NCBI RefSeq assembly: GCF_001922345.1
Contig: NZ_CP018811.1
Span: 1,240,001 to 1,304,000 of the forward strand
Direction: 5' to 3'
Length of the DNA: 64,000 nt
Origin: Paraburkholderia sp. SOS3
GTDB lineage: Bacteria > Pseudomonadota > Gammaproteobacteria > Burkholderiales > Burkholderiaceae
Shown here piece after piece: positions 44,686 to 52,499 of this stretch. The notes beneath the pieces are model-generated. The model ran no database searches. It was not told the origin of the DNA and saw only the letters and a program-made list of their open reading frames with translations. Within the stretch, counting starts at the first letter, position 1. Every line of letters starts with the position of its first letter. The position numbers were made by a program, and so were the translations under genes.

Positions 44686-45300
44686 CTATGGGAGCCGAGC
44701 GGGCCTGATGCGTCCCGGACCGGCGATTCGACTATGGCGGGCATGGGACAGCAGGTCGTCGACGGACCACTGATCGTAAATATGCTTTCCATACTTGCAG
44801 GCGAGAATCCGCCCATCCGTGCCGATGAGGAAGTCGGCGGGTAGACCCAGCTTGCCGCCTTCCGGATGAAAAGACGCCACAGGCTGCCTGCCGCGCACAA
44901 GCCTGCCAAGACTGCGCATCACGCCGCGCAGTATGGGAAGCCATGCCCGAGGGTCCAACAGTGCACGCGGCGACGACTCGACGCCGAACGCCGCGTATAG
45001 CGCTTTGTCCGGATCGGCGACGATTGCGAACGGCAATTCTGCTGTAAACGGCCGCAAGTCGTTGGCGGCCGTGTGGAACACAGCCACTTCCCGAATGCCG
45101 GCGGACACAATCTCGTCATGACGTTTCGCGATCGAGTGCAAGTGAAGATCGCAGACGGGGCAACCGGCAAAACGCCGGAATTGCAGATGAATCAACCGGG
45201 TCGGGTCGGGCAATGCCACCACGCCGTCGAGCGCGGAAAGCTGCCGGATTTTGACGAGCTGGCCAGGTTCGAACCCTGGACGTGTACGTAACGTGTGCAT
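44686..45300 (-). CDS. Peroxiredoxin-like (AhpC/TSA, PRXL2-like) protein
   Basis: The 204-aa cytosolic protein has a thioredoxin fold with CPVC (Cys47 and Cys50, in RRFAGCPVCDLHLH) and downstream segments VAVFHTAANDLRPF and FAIVADPDKALYAAFGVE typical of peroxiredoxin-like proteins. The C-terminal part GGKLGLPADFLIGTDGRILACKYG fits the family. An AAGGGG ribosome-binding site precedes the ATG. It is divergent from a TetR gene with a 23-bp palindrome between them, so it is the likely target of that regulator. Its oxidant or partner is unknown. Confidence 0.85.
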   Translation of the reverse strand: MHTLRTRPGFEPGQLVKIRQLSALDGVVALPDPTRLIHLQFRRFAGCPVCDLHLHSIAKRHDEIVSAGIREVAVFHTAANDLRPFTAELPFAIVADPDKALYAAFGVESSPRALLDPRAWLPILRGVMRSLGRLVRGRQPVASFHPEGGKLGLPADFLIGTDGRILACKYGKHIYDQWSVDDLLSHARHSRIAGPGRIRPARLP

Positions 45301-45314
45301 GACTTTTTCCCCTT

Positions 45315-45337
45315 GTAAGAGTACAGTGTACGCTTAC
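45315..45337. promoter_or_regulatory. 23-bp palindrome between peroxiredoxin-like and TetR genes
   Basis: The arms GTAAGAGTACA (45315-45325) and TGTACGCTTAC (45327-45337) are complementary except for one pair, around a central G. Size and form (core GTACA-N-TGTAC) suit a TetR dimer. It sits 15 bases before one start codon and 34 before the other, so binding would block both genes. Confidence 0.75.
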
Positions 45338-45370
45338 GTCGCAACGTCACGCAATTCCGCCATTCAATCC

Positions 45371-45997
45371 ATGCCACGGTCACGTTCCCTGACACACTCC
45401 GACCTCGCTGCAGCGGCCCTTCGCGTCGTCGACCGTGACGGGCTGCCGGCACTTTCCATGCGTACTGTCGCGGCGGAACTGGGCGTGGGCGCCATGTCGC
45501 TGTACCGCTACGTCGAGGATCGCGAGGCCATGGAAAGGCTCGTGGTCGACGAGGTGCTGGCGAGTGTCGAAACGGATCCGGGGCAACGTCTATCGTGGGA
45601 TCGGCAGATCGCCCGGCTCATGGAAAGAATCCGCGATGCAGTGGAAGGACACCCGTCGATCGTGCCCTTGCTCATGCTGCACCGCCATGACTCGCAGGCG
45701 GTGAAGCGATGCGCGGAAGCGTTTCTGCATAGGTTGACCGAGGGCGGATTCACTGGCAGGCAACGCGTCATCGCGTTGCGCACTCTGGTCAGCTATCTTA
45801 GTGGCGCGCTGCAGGCGCAATACCTGGCTCCGCTCGACGGACGGGGCACCGACGCAATGGCCGATGCATCGCACGGTGAATACCCGCTGCTGTCGGCAAC
45901 GGCACGCGTTGCGCGACGGGTCACGTCTCGCGAAGAGTTTCGAAGAGGAACTGAAATCCTGTTGCGGGGTTTGGCGAGTGTGCTTGAGGAGAAGTGA
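45371..45997 (+). CDS. TetR-family transcriptional regulator
   Basis: The 208-aa protein starts at the ATG giving MPRSRSLTHSDLAAAALRVV; upstream in-frame sequence crosses the palindrome and the divergent gene start. The helix-turn-helix is at about residues 10-55 (VVDRDGLPALSMRTVAAELGVGAMSLYRYVEDREAM in parts). The C-terminal half (RIRDAVEGHPSIVPLLMLHRHDS) resembles TetR_C_1-type domains. It is divergent from the peroxiredoxin-like gene, which it probably represses together with itself through the 23-bp palindrome. Confidence 0.9.
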   Translation: MPRSRSLTHSDLAAAALRVVDRDGLPALSMRTVAAELGVGAMSLYRYVEDREAMERLVVDEVLASVETDPGQRLSWDRQIARLMERIRDAVEGHPSIVPLLMLHRHDSQAVKRCAEAFLHRLTEGGFTGRQRVIALRTLVSYLSGALQAQYLAPLDGRGTDAMADASHGEYPLLSATARVARRVTSREEFRRGTEILLRGLASVLEEK

Positions 45998-46130
45998 GCC
46001 TGTCTTTATCTCACATCGACGATCGCGGCATCGCTGTCGCTGGGCACCATTACCCCGCGAGATCGTGTCTTTGCGAACGCCTCGGACCAATCGACGGCCC
46101 GGAACTATACTGATGCACCAGGAGGTTCTC

Positions 46131-46928
46131 ATGACCGATCAAGACAAACTGCACCCGCTTCGTCCGCTCCTTAAAAACTGGATCTGGGAGCATGGTCGAA
46201 TCGGCACGCGATATCTCGACTGCGTCGATGGCGAAATCAGGTTTGATGAAGGCAAGAAATCGCGTTTCGCGGCCGAGGAATACATCTACGTGCCCCTCGA
46301 TAAGGAACGTAAAGACGCCGACGTGTCTGCCGGCGCACCTGCGATCCAGGAAGCCGGGCTCGCGCGGTTTCTGCGCGCGGCACAGATGGGCAAGCCGGAG
46401 GACGCCGGTTCGGTAGCCGAGGTTCAGCGCGCCGTGCAGGACTGTCTGGAACTCGGCCTGTTCAGCGCATATCAACGCGAGGCTCGAGAGGCGTTCGCCC
46501 GCTATTCGCAGGAACCCATGTTCGACGACGAGATCCAGGCAGCGGTTGTCGACGACATTCGGCGCAGCTACGTCGGCATGCGGGAACAACTGGCGCTCTA
46601 CGATTTCAGTGTGCTTTACGGCTTGTCTGCGCCGCTGCTTATCAGTGAAGCGCCCTTCATCGACTGGCGGGTGCGCGCCAGTCCGGCGCTTCCGTTTGTA
46701 TCGCTTCCGCTGGGGCCGTACTGCCTGCTCGTCGGCGCATCGTCGGGCAGAAGCAGCCGGGTCGGTCCGGTGGTCTGGAAGGCAGCTACCGCGTTGGGCC
46801 CGTTGAAGGACCATAACCGCCAGATCGTCGAGCATGCACGTCTGTGGCTCGTCGCGACGACCGATGACCCACTCGCTGCGGCACAACCGCGTTTTGCCGT
46901 GGAGAAGGGATCAGAACGGCCCGCATGA
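46131..46928 (+). CDS. Hypothetical protein (265 aa), possibly DUF4238-related C-terminus
   Basis: I do not recognise this protein with confidence. It starts at an ATG with AGGAGG five bases away. It is soluble and charged, with an N-terminal segment (LLKNWIWEHGRIGTRYLDC), a helical middle (AYQREAREAFARYSQEP ... DDIRRSYVGMREQLALYDF) and a C-terminal part with an aromatic/hydrophobic segment followed by an N...H...LWLVATTDDP ending. This last feature recalls the end of DUF4238 proteins (a fixed N, then a helix, then 'ar.wl.a'), but the key N-terminal motif of that family is not visible. It stands alone after the TetR gene. Confidence 0.6.
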   Translation: MTDQDKLHPLRPLLKNWIWEHGRIGTRYLDCVDGEIRFDEGKKSRFAAEEYIYVPLDKERKDADVSAGAPAIQEAGLARFLRAAQMGKPEDAGSVAEVQRAVQDCLELGLFSAYQREAREAFARYSQEPMFDDEIQAAVVDDIRRSYVGMREQLALYDFSVLYGLSAPLLISEAPFIDWRVRASPALPFVSLPLGPYCLLVGASSGRSSRVGPVVWKAATALGPLKDHNRQIVEHARLWLVATTDDPLAAAQPRFAVEKGSERPA

Positions 46929-47007
46929 AACATGCGACGGTCTCACCGATCGGCAACGACTGTCGGCATAGCGACGCGGCGCGAACGTTAGCTCAGGCCA
47001 TCTGCCA

Positions 47008-47937
47008 CTACTGCCGCGTAAGCATCAGGTCAAGATTCTGAACCGCGGCGCCCGATGCGCCTTTGCCAAGATTGTCAAAGACCGCGGCCAGCAGGATCTG
47101 CTCGTGCTCCATATCAGGAAACACGCTCAGGCGCATGTCGTTGGTACCGTTTAGCACTTGCGGATCCAGATGCTTGAGGTCGCGCGATTCGTTTAGCGGC
47201 AACACATGCACATGCGCCGCATCGGCATAGTGACGCGCGAGGCACGCGTGTACCGCGGTGCCATCCACCTCGGGCGCCAAGAGGCGCAACGCGAGCGGCA
47301 CCGTGAGCACAATGCCCTGGCGAAACGCCCCATACGCAGGCACGAAAATGGGGCGTTTCGCGAGCCCTGCGTACCGCTGGATCTCCGGGGTGTGTTTGTG
47401 CGCGAGTTCCAGACCATACACCTGGTAAGCGGGCGCGTTGACGGCGCCCGGGCCCTCGTGTTCCTCCACGCCGGCACGCCCGCGTCCGGAATAGCCGGAC
47501 ACCGCATGAATGCTGACCGGGTAGTCGTCCGGTATGAGCCCAGCCTGCATCAGCGGATGCAACAAGCCGATTGCGCCGGTCGGATAGCAACCGGGATTGG
47601 TGACGCGATGCGCGTTCGCGATACGCCCGGCCTGCGCCGGTGACATTTCCGGAAAGCCGTATATCCAGTCCGGCGTAGTGCGGTGAGCGGAACTTGCGTC
47701 GATCACTCTGACGTTGGGGTTAGCAATGGCGTTGACCGCTTCGCGCGCGGCGGCATCGGGCAAACAAAGGATCGCGATGTCGCATGCGTTGATCGCCTGC
47801 GCGCGACGCCGCGCATCTTTGCGCTCGGCAGCGGCAAGCGTGACGAGCCTGAGGTCGGTCCTGTTGCGCAACCGTTCGTGAATCTGCAACCCGGTCGTGC
47901 CCTGGTCGCCGTCGATGAAAACAATAGGGGAGCTCAT
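47008..47937 (-). CDS. argC: N-acetyl-gamma-glutamyl-phosphate reductase, short type
   Basis: This 309-aa enzyme of arginine biosynthesis reduces N-acetylglutamyl phosphate to the semialdehyde with NADPH. The N-terminal nucleotide loop is [15 protein letters not shown]; the catalytic Cys117 lies in [26 protein letters not shown] and the C-terminal NGTNDMRL fit the shorter ArgC2 group. The start [10 protein letters not shown] is the family start; an upstream in-frame codon adds 12 residues. It is alone, with a divergent LysR gene that may regulate it, not in a classical arg operon. A second longer argC may exist elsewhere in the genome. Confidence 0.92.
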   Translation of the reverse strand: MSSPIVFIDGDQGTTGLQIHERLRNRTDLRLVTLAAAERKDARRRAQAINACDIAILCLPDAAAREAVNAIANPNVRVIDASSAHRTTPDWIYGFPEMSPAQAGRIANAHRVTNPGCYPTGAIGLLHPLMQAGLIPDDYPVSIHAVSGYSGRGRAGVEEHEGPGAVNAPAYQVYGLELAHKHTPEIQRYAGLAKRPIFVPAYGAFRQGIVLTVPLALRLLAPEVDGTAVHACLARHYADAAHVHVLPLNESRDLKHLDPQVLNGTNDMRLSVFPDMEHEQILLAAVFDNLGKGASGAAVQNLDLMLTRQ

Positions 47938-48038
47938 ACGCGCAGATATCCGGTGACGGTGAGTCGCTAGCAAGCAGAATGGACCTCTATATTCCCCGCG
48001 CCGCTAGAATAGGGAAAGTTGAATTTCCTGACTTCGAC

Positions 48039-48055
48039 ATTCAGATTTTCTGAAT
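48039..48055. promoter_or_regulatory. Dyad ATTCAGA-TTT-TCTGAAT, candidate LysR site
   Basis: A perfect 7-bp inverted repeat with a 3-base centre lies 11 bases before the LysR start and 102 bases from the divergent argC start. It contains the T-N11-A pattern typical of LysR operators, so autoregulation and control of argC are plausible. Confidence 0.65.
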
Positions 48056-48065
48056 TTGGACGCTT

Positions 48066-48950
48066 ATGCGAGAGATCAGCCTTGACCGCTTGCGCACGCT
48101 GGTTGCGATTGCCGACCGTGGCTCGTTTGCCGGTGCAGCGCGGGCATTGAATCTGGCCGCGCCGACGGTCAGCCTTCACATCGCTGAACTGGAAGACCGC
48201 ATTGGGGCTCCGCTGCTGTCGCGCAAGCGCGGCGATGTCAGGCCGTCGGCGATAGGCGAGGTGCTGATCGAGCGCGCGCGTCGGTTGCTCGCCGATGCGG
48301 AGCAGGCGTTGGACGATATTCAACGCCAGGTGCAAGGGCTCGAAGGGCGCGTGCGGCTCGGTGCGTCGACTGGCGCAATCGCGCACCTGTTGCCGCAAGC
48401 GCTGGAGGCACTGCGCCAGGATCATCCCGCGATCGACATTCAGGTTGCGGTCCTCACTTCGCAGGAAACGCTGTCCCGGCTCGTGGATGGAACGCTCGAT
48501 GTCGGACTCGTCGCACTGCCTCAGCCGCCTGTTGCCGGACTCGTGATCAAACCCTGGCGCCGCGACCCTGTGATGGCTTTCGTGCCGGCGCATTGGCGGT
48601 GTCCGGCCCGCGCCACGCCTGAATGGCTTGCCGCCCAACCTCTTATTCTCAATGACGCGACGACGCGCCTTTCGCGTCTGACCGCAGAGTGGTTTGCGTC
48701 CGCGGGGCACCATCCTGTGCCGCGCATTCAACTCAATTACAACGATGCGATCAAGAGCCTGGTGGCGGCCGGTTATGGCGCAGCGCTATTGCCGCATGAG
48801 GCCACGACGCCGTTACCGGACCCGCGCATCGTCATGCGTCCGCTGCGCCCTGCATTGTGGCGGCGGCTTGGCATTGCCCATCGCGCGGGGTATGTCGAGC
48901 GGTCGACGCAGCACGTGCTGGATGTGGTGTGGGGCTTGCGATTGCCTTAG
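48066..48950 (+). CDS. LysR-family regulator divergent from argC
   Basis: The 294-aa protein has the winged helix at about residues 5-62 (LDRLRTLVAIADRGSFAGAARALNLAAPTVSLHIAELE, in parts) and an effector domain with VRLGASTGAIAHLLPQALEALRQDHPAIDIQV. The arrangement with argC (128-bp gap, internal dyad) suggests it senses an arginine-pathway or polyamine-related signal, though this is inference. No other neighbour looks like a target. Confidence 0.9.
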   Translation: MREISLDRLRTLVAIADRGSFAGAARALNLAAPTVSLHIAELEDRIGAPLLSRKRGDVRPSAIGEVLIERARRLLADAEQALDDIQRQVQGLEGRVRLGASTGAIAHLLPQALEALRQDHPAIDIQVAVLTSQETLSRLVDGTLDVGLVALPQPPVAGLVIKPWRRDPVMAFVPAHWRCPARATPEWLAAQPLILNDATTRLSRLTAEWFASAGHHPVPRIQLNYNDAIKSLVAAGYGAALLPHEATTPLPDPRIVMRPLRPALWRRLGIAHRAGYVERSTQHVLDVVWGLRLP

Positions 48951-49397
48951 GGCCTATCCGATTGCCCGTTCGCTTTGCTCGAGACAACGACACATTCCTC
49001 CGGCGACTCTCTCTGTTCACCGAATTTGTCATCGCTTTTCCCACCATATGGGTAGTTGAACCGCGATATCCCCTGCGTCACCGCCAGCACGTCTTTGCGG
49101 CTTGACCTATACTGCAGCAAGTACTTAAGAAAATCGATCCATCAAGTGTTTTGCCTGCCCCGGAATCGATCAGTCATCTTGCTGCAGCCAACAGTTATAG
49201 CGACCTCTCGCGCAATTCAATTACGCATGCTTACGGCATGAGTTCGCTTGCGTCGACTCCTGTCACGCGACGTTTCGTATAGTTGGTGCCGACGCCGGAA
49301 TCGTAAGCGGCGAGCGCAGCTAGTGATTACCCGATCCGCGGACAGGCGAATGGCGATCGGCTGCGTCAATATTCCAGCCCAATCACGGAGACGAACC
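48951..49397. other. Gene-free stretch before the 99-aa secreted protein gene
   Basis: No credible gene. The right end contains the promoter and leader of the secreted-protein gene, with CGGAGACG before its TTG start. No strong hairpin was seen. Confidence 0.45.
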
Positions 49398-49697
49398 TTG
49401 AACAAGGCAATCAGCACATTCATCGCGGCCGGTGCCGCTCTCGCGCTGTCGGGCGGCGCTTATGCCCAGAACAACACGCTGGCGACGCCGAGCGTCGTGT
49501 CGCCTGTCGCCGCTGCGGCCAATGCGACGAATGGCTACGGTACGCCTGGCGCCGGCAATTCGGACAGCGGCACGAGCGCCGGGTCGTCGAACGCGGGCGC
49601 GCCGAAGAGCGTGACTACGAGTTCGGCGGTCAGCAGCGCTGCTTACGGAGCCAACAATACGCTGGCGACGCCAAGCACTGCGTCGCCGGTCAAATAA
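49398..49697 (+). CDS. Small secreted Ala/Ser/Asn-rich protein (99 aa)
   Basis: The start is TTG with CGGAGACGAACC upstream; no ATG fits a full signal peptide. The N-terminus (NKAISTFIAAGAALALSGGAYAQ) is a clear Sec signal peptide. The mature part is of low complexity and contains the motif NNTLATPS-x-xSPV twice, at its very start and its very end, flanking a Gly/Ser-rich middle. No cysteine or enzymatic motif. A strong terminator follows 27 bases after the stop, so it is monocistronic and probably well expressed. Function unknown. Confidence 0.7.
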   Translation: MNKAISTFIAAGAALALSGGAYAQNNTLATPSVVSPVAAAANATNGYGTPGAGNSDSGTSAGSSNAGAPKSVTTSSAVSSAAYGANNTLATPSTASPVK

Positions 49698-49723
49698 CGA
49701 CAATCGCGTTTCGAGGGCCTGTG

Positions 49724-49760
49724 AAGGACCGCTGTCCGTATGGGCAGCGGTCCTTTGCTT
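49724..49760 (+). terminator. Rho-independent terminator after the 99-aa secreted protein gene
   Basis: A perfect 11-bp stem, AAGGACCGCTG (49724-49734) with CAGCGGTCCTT (49745-49755), has a 10-base loop and is followed by a T-rich TGCTTTATTT. Confidence 0.88.
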
Positions 49761-49845
49761 TATTTGTCGCCTGTTTCACCGAACCGGTACGATATGGATC
49801 GTAGCGGTGCGGACCACGTTTGTTCGAGCTCCATCGGGATGTGAA

Positions 49846-50250
49846 ATGAGTATGCAACTCCACCCTTTGCGTCTCTTTCGCGGCAACGATGTGCGTGCCG
49901 CCATCGAAGACGTGCTGCGTCAGCAAGCGGTCTTCGCGGCCTATGTCGTCCAGGGCATCGGGAGTCTCACGGTCGCTCAATTGCGATTTGCCGGGGCCGA
50001 GGCGCCAACCGAGCTAGCGGGCGACCTCGAGATCGTGTCGTTAGCCGGATCGGTATCTCCTGACGGCGCGCATCTGCATATGTCGGTGTCAGATGCACGA
50101 GGTCAGGTGTTCGGCGGCCATGTGGCAAACGGATGCACGGTTCGCACGACAGCTGAACTCTTGCTTGCGCTGCTTCCCGATCATCGCTTTGCAAGGAAAC
50201 TCGACCGGTCAACCGGCTTTATGGAGCTCGTGATTCACAGCGGATCGTGA
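49846..50250 (+). CDS. PPC-domain (DUF296) protein
   Basis: The 134-aa protein is a single PPC domain, known from plant AT-hook proteins and bacterial trimeric homologues. Visible features are LHPLRLFRGNDVRAAIEDVL, the turn VVQGIGSLTVAQLRF and LHMSVSDARGQVFGGHVANGCTV with the family His-x-His/GGH residues. The start MSMQLHPL is chosen over an upstream in-frame ATG because the family begins there. The function in bacteria is unknown; the PPC trimer binds ligands or DNA partners. It precedes a stretch of decayed genes. Confidence 0.87.
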   Translation: MSMQLHPLRLFRGNDVRAAIEDVLRQQAVFAAYVVQGIGSLTVAQLRFAGAEAPTELAGDLEIVSLAGSVSPDGAHLHMSVSDARGQVFGGHVANGCTVRTTAELLLALLPDHRFARKLDRSTGFMELVIHSGS

Positions 50251-50280
50251 ATACGGATAGAGTGGCGATCGAACCGCAAG

Positions 50281-50664
50281 AAACGCGGCTCGCATGACGG
50301 CAGCCGCGTGACGGCGGCGACGGTGGCCATGTGGTCGAGCTGCGCGGCGCGGCACAGCACATACACTATCGGCCTGAACGGAGGCCCGGCATTCACGCAA
50401 ACCGAGGCATTCTCGTTTCAGGTTGCGACCGACGACCAGGCCGAAACGGATCGCTTATGGAACGCGATTGTCGGAAACGGCGGCCAGGAAAGCGCATGCG
50501 GCTGGTGCAAGGACAAATAGGGACTGTCGTGGCAGATCACGCCACGCGCATTGATGGCCGCGATTGCCGACCCCGATCGAGCGGCAGCGAAGCGCGCGTT
50601 CGAAGCGATGATGCAGATGGGAAAGATCGACATCGCCACGATCGAAGCGGCTCGACGTGGTTGA
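50281..50664 (+). pseudogene. Decayed PhnB-like VOC-family gene (frameshift and in-frame stop)
   Basis: In one frame 50308-50520 reads LNGGPAFTQTEAFSFQVATDD...RLWNAIVGNGG...CGWCKDK and then TAG (50518-50520); the same frame then continues GLSWQITPRALMAAIADPD...AFEAMMQMGKIDIATIEAARRG to the stop at 50664. PhnB-like proteins have CGWLKDKxGLSWQ here, so TGG to TAG explains the stop. Upstream, GHVVELRG lies in a different frame, showing a frameshift near 50370-50390. The N-terminal half of the family is missing. Not functional as written. Confidence 0.75.
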
Positions 50665-50781
50665 GCGGATCCAGAGGATTACTGCGTTCGGGCCTTCTGC
50701 ACGCGAGAGTCGCTCACGTCGTCGACCAGGCATGGGCGGCCTGGCGTTTCTTCGACAGCGTTCAAGGCGCCTTGACGGGAA

Positions 50782-50913
50782 CCGATCGTCGCGCTCGCAA
50801 CCCGTCGACACCCGGAAGTCGTACCGCTGATCAAGCAGATTATCTACATGGGCGCAGCGTTAGATGTGCCGGGAAATACGACCGCAGCATTCTGCCAGGC
50901 CTTCCCCGATGCG
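50782..50913 (+). pseudogene. Remnant of an inosine-uridine-type nucleoside hydrolase
   Basis: A 44-codon stretch reads ALATRRHPEVVPLIKQ followed by IIYMGAALDVPGNTT, which matches the 'LA.RR.PEI...IK.IV.MGGA...PGN.TP' segment of nucleoside hydrolases. No start, no Asp-rich N-terminal motif and no remainder of the gene are found, and the flanking bases lead directly into the convergent TetR gene. It is a short relic of a lost gene next to another broken one. Confidence 0.55.
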
Positions 50914-50926
50914 CACCGAAATGATT

Positions 50927-51505
50927 TCACTTGGGCAACAGCCCACTTGCCCGGTAGCCTTCGATCAACGCATCGAACAGCGCGATATCCGAACGGCCGC
51001 GCGCCATCAATTGGGCGCCGACAACTGCGGAGAAGATGGAGCGGGCTCGCTTCTTCGCCTCTCTCGGACCGACGATGCCCGCTGCCGATAACGTTTTACC
51101 GAGCCATGCGATGTTCACGTCGGCAAAGGTTTGAACTTCCTTCTTGACCACGTCGGGCAGATCGTCGTATTCGGCCGTCATGAAGCTCGCGAGACACATG
51201 CGATTGCCGTTTTCGAGCGACTTGCGAAATGTCTCGTCCGGGTATCTGCGCAGGCGCTCGACGGGATCCCGCACTTCAGCCGATAGCGTTTCCAGCAACG
51301 CAGCCGCATCTTCCCAGTAACGTCTCGCCACTGCAGCGGCCAGCTCGGCCTTGCTCGGAAAATGGTGGTAAAGACTCGCGGCCTTGATACCCACGTCTTC
51401 CGCAAGATTACGGAGATTCAACCCGCCGTAACCGTGCGCCTGCGCGATCTCCGTGGCCGCGGCCAGGATCCTGTCGCTTGAACTCACGTCTGCTCGATTC
51501 TTCAC
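50927..51505 (-). CDS. TetR-family transcriptional regulator
   Basis: The 192-aa protein starts at GTG (VKNRADVSSSDRIL) after GGGCGAG; the frame is open upstream but crosses a likely operator. The helix-turn-helix is at about residues 10-55 (RILAAATEIAQAHGYGGLNLRNLAEDVGIKAASLYHHFPSKAEL, in parts). The C-terminal domain resembles AcuR/QacR-like TetR groups (TAEYDDLPDVVKKEVQTF). An inverted repeat lies 45-65 bases upstream. No intact neighbouring target is obvious; the genes beside its end are decayed, so it may have lost its partner. Confidence 0.9.
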   Translation of the reverse strand: MKNRADVSSSDRILAAATEIAQAHGYGGLNLRNLAEDVGIKAASLYHHFPSKAELAAAVARRYWEDAAALLETLSAEVRDPVERLRRYPDETFRKSLENGNRMCLASFMTAEYDDLPDVVKKEVQTFADVNIAWLGKTLSAAGIVGPREAKKRARSIFSAVVGAQLMARGRSDIALFDALIEGYRASGLLPK

Positions 51506-51549
51506 GGACTCGCCCAAAAGGTGTTGACGAATCGTATTATAGCTTCGGG

Positions 51550-51570
51550 TATCGTACCTAACAAACGATA
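51550..51570. promoter_or_regulatory. Dyad TATCGT-N9-ACGATA upstream of TetR gene
   Basis: A perfect 6-bp inverted repeat (51550-51555 and 51565-51570) lies in an AT-richer stretch between the TetR gene and the ModA-like gene. It is a candidate TetR operator and lies 45 bases before the GTG start. Confidence 0.5.
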
Positions 51571-51645
51571 GACAGAATAATCTCTTTCGCTTGTACCGTG
51601 CCGCCAGTACGATGGAAGGCCGCAACTGAATGCCGCGCGCTGCGC

Positions 51646-52350
51646 TCAGGGTTTGGCCGAAACCGGTTCCATTCCGTGACGCCGCGCGAGGCTTGCTGCC
51701 TGGTCCGAGGCGATGAACGCGAGAAACGCTGCGGCAACGGCGCGATTCGGGCAAGTGGCCGTGACGCCCGCACTGAACACCGTCACCGATGCAATCGATG
51801 AGGGCAGCGTTCCGAGCACGGCGATGCCTTCCACATGCATGAGTTCGCTCAATTGCTGGAAGCCGATTTCGACGTTGCCATTCGCAATCAGCGAGCCGAC
51901 CGGCACGCCAGGCTTCGCCTGGACGATACGCGGCTCGCCCGGCGCGATGCCCCAGCGTTCGAGCAGCCGCAGCACATGTGCGCCGCTCGGTCCGGTCGAA
52001 TAGCCTATCGTTTTCGCGCGCAGTATCGCTTCGCGCAAAGCAGACTCGCTGCTGATGTCGGGCGCCGCCGTGCCGTCTTTGACAGCAACGGCAATCGACG
52101 AGCGCACCACATCGACGAGGCTATCGCGCGCAATATGGCCTGCATCCGCGAGCCGGGCCATCGCATCCGATGCAAGCACGACGACGTCGAACGCCTCGCC
52201 GTTCTCCACACGCTTTGCCGCTTCGACGCCGCCTACGGATTCGATCGCGACGCGCTGCTGCGTCTGCCGTTCATATAGCGCAGTCAGGTCCGCGAGCAAG
52301 CCGCGCGTCGCCATCGACGAAATGCCGGTCACGACATGCTCAGCCGACAT
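51646..52350 (-). CDS. ModA-like substrate-binding protein without signal peptide
   Basis: The 234-aa protein has the type-II periplasmic-binding fold of the ModA family: an N-terminal strand VTGISSMATRGLLADLTALYE, then VAIESVGGVEAAKRVENGEAFDVVVLASDAMARLADAGHI, IAVAVKDG, YSTGPSGAHVLRLLERWGI and a C-terminal FLAFIASDQAASLARRHGMEP. It begins MSAEHVV with no hydrophobic leader, so it is probably cytosolic and not a transporter subunit. No ModB/ModC genes are adjacent. GGGAGGGG precedes the ATG. It is last in a minus-strand row with porin, dctA and a lactonase-like gene. It may sense or bind a small organic acid. Confidence 0.8.
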   Translation of the reverse strand: MSAEHVVTGISSMATRGLLADLTALYERQTQQRVAIESVGGVEAAKRVENGEAFDVVVLASDAMARLADAGHIARDSLVDVVRSSIAVAVKDGTAAPDISSESALREAILRAKTIGYSTGPSGAHVLRLLERWGIAPGEPRIVQAKPGVPVGSLIANGNVEIGFQQLSELMHVEGIAVLGTLPSSIASVTVFSAGVTATCPNRAVAAAFLAFIASDQAASLARRHGMEPVSAKP

Positions 52351-52471
52351 GGCGCACCCCTCCCGTTACGTTCGGTGTGCGCATCGGGCGCATTGGGTGC
52401 GTCGGCTTGTTGCGCCGGGCTTCCGGCGCGTCGAACGCGCTCGGGCAGGGGCCTTGAACGTCGATAGTCAT
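52340..52471 (-). CDS. Possible 43-aa leader or small protein upstream of the ModA-like gene
   Basis: An ATG with GAGGAA nine bases upstream opens a 43-codon frame (MTIDVQGPCPSAFDAPEARRNK...) that ends 11 bases inside the ModA-like gene. It has no family features and is Pro/Arg-rich. Translational coupling to the next gene is possible, but it may be a chance frame. Confidence 0.25.
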   Translation of the reverse strand: MTIDVQGPCPSAFDAPEARRNKPTHPMRPMRTPNVTGGVRHVG

Positions 52472-52499
52472 GAGAGCGCTTCCTCGCTGATAACGTGAA

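Noticed and set aside
45263..45279. CCAGG-TTCGAAC-CCTGG looks like a perfect tRNA T-arm
   Set aside because: No acceptor stem, D-arm or anticodon arm could be found at the right distance, no CCA follows, and the bases lie in the N-terminal codons (RPGFEPG) of the peroxiredoxin-like gene. Treated as coincidence.
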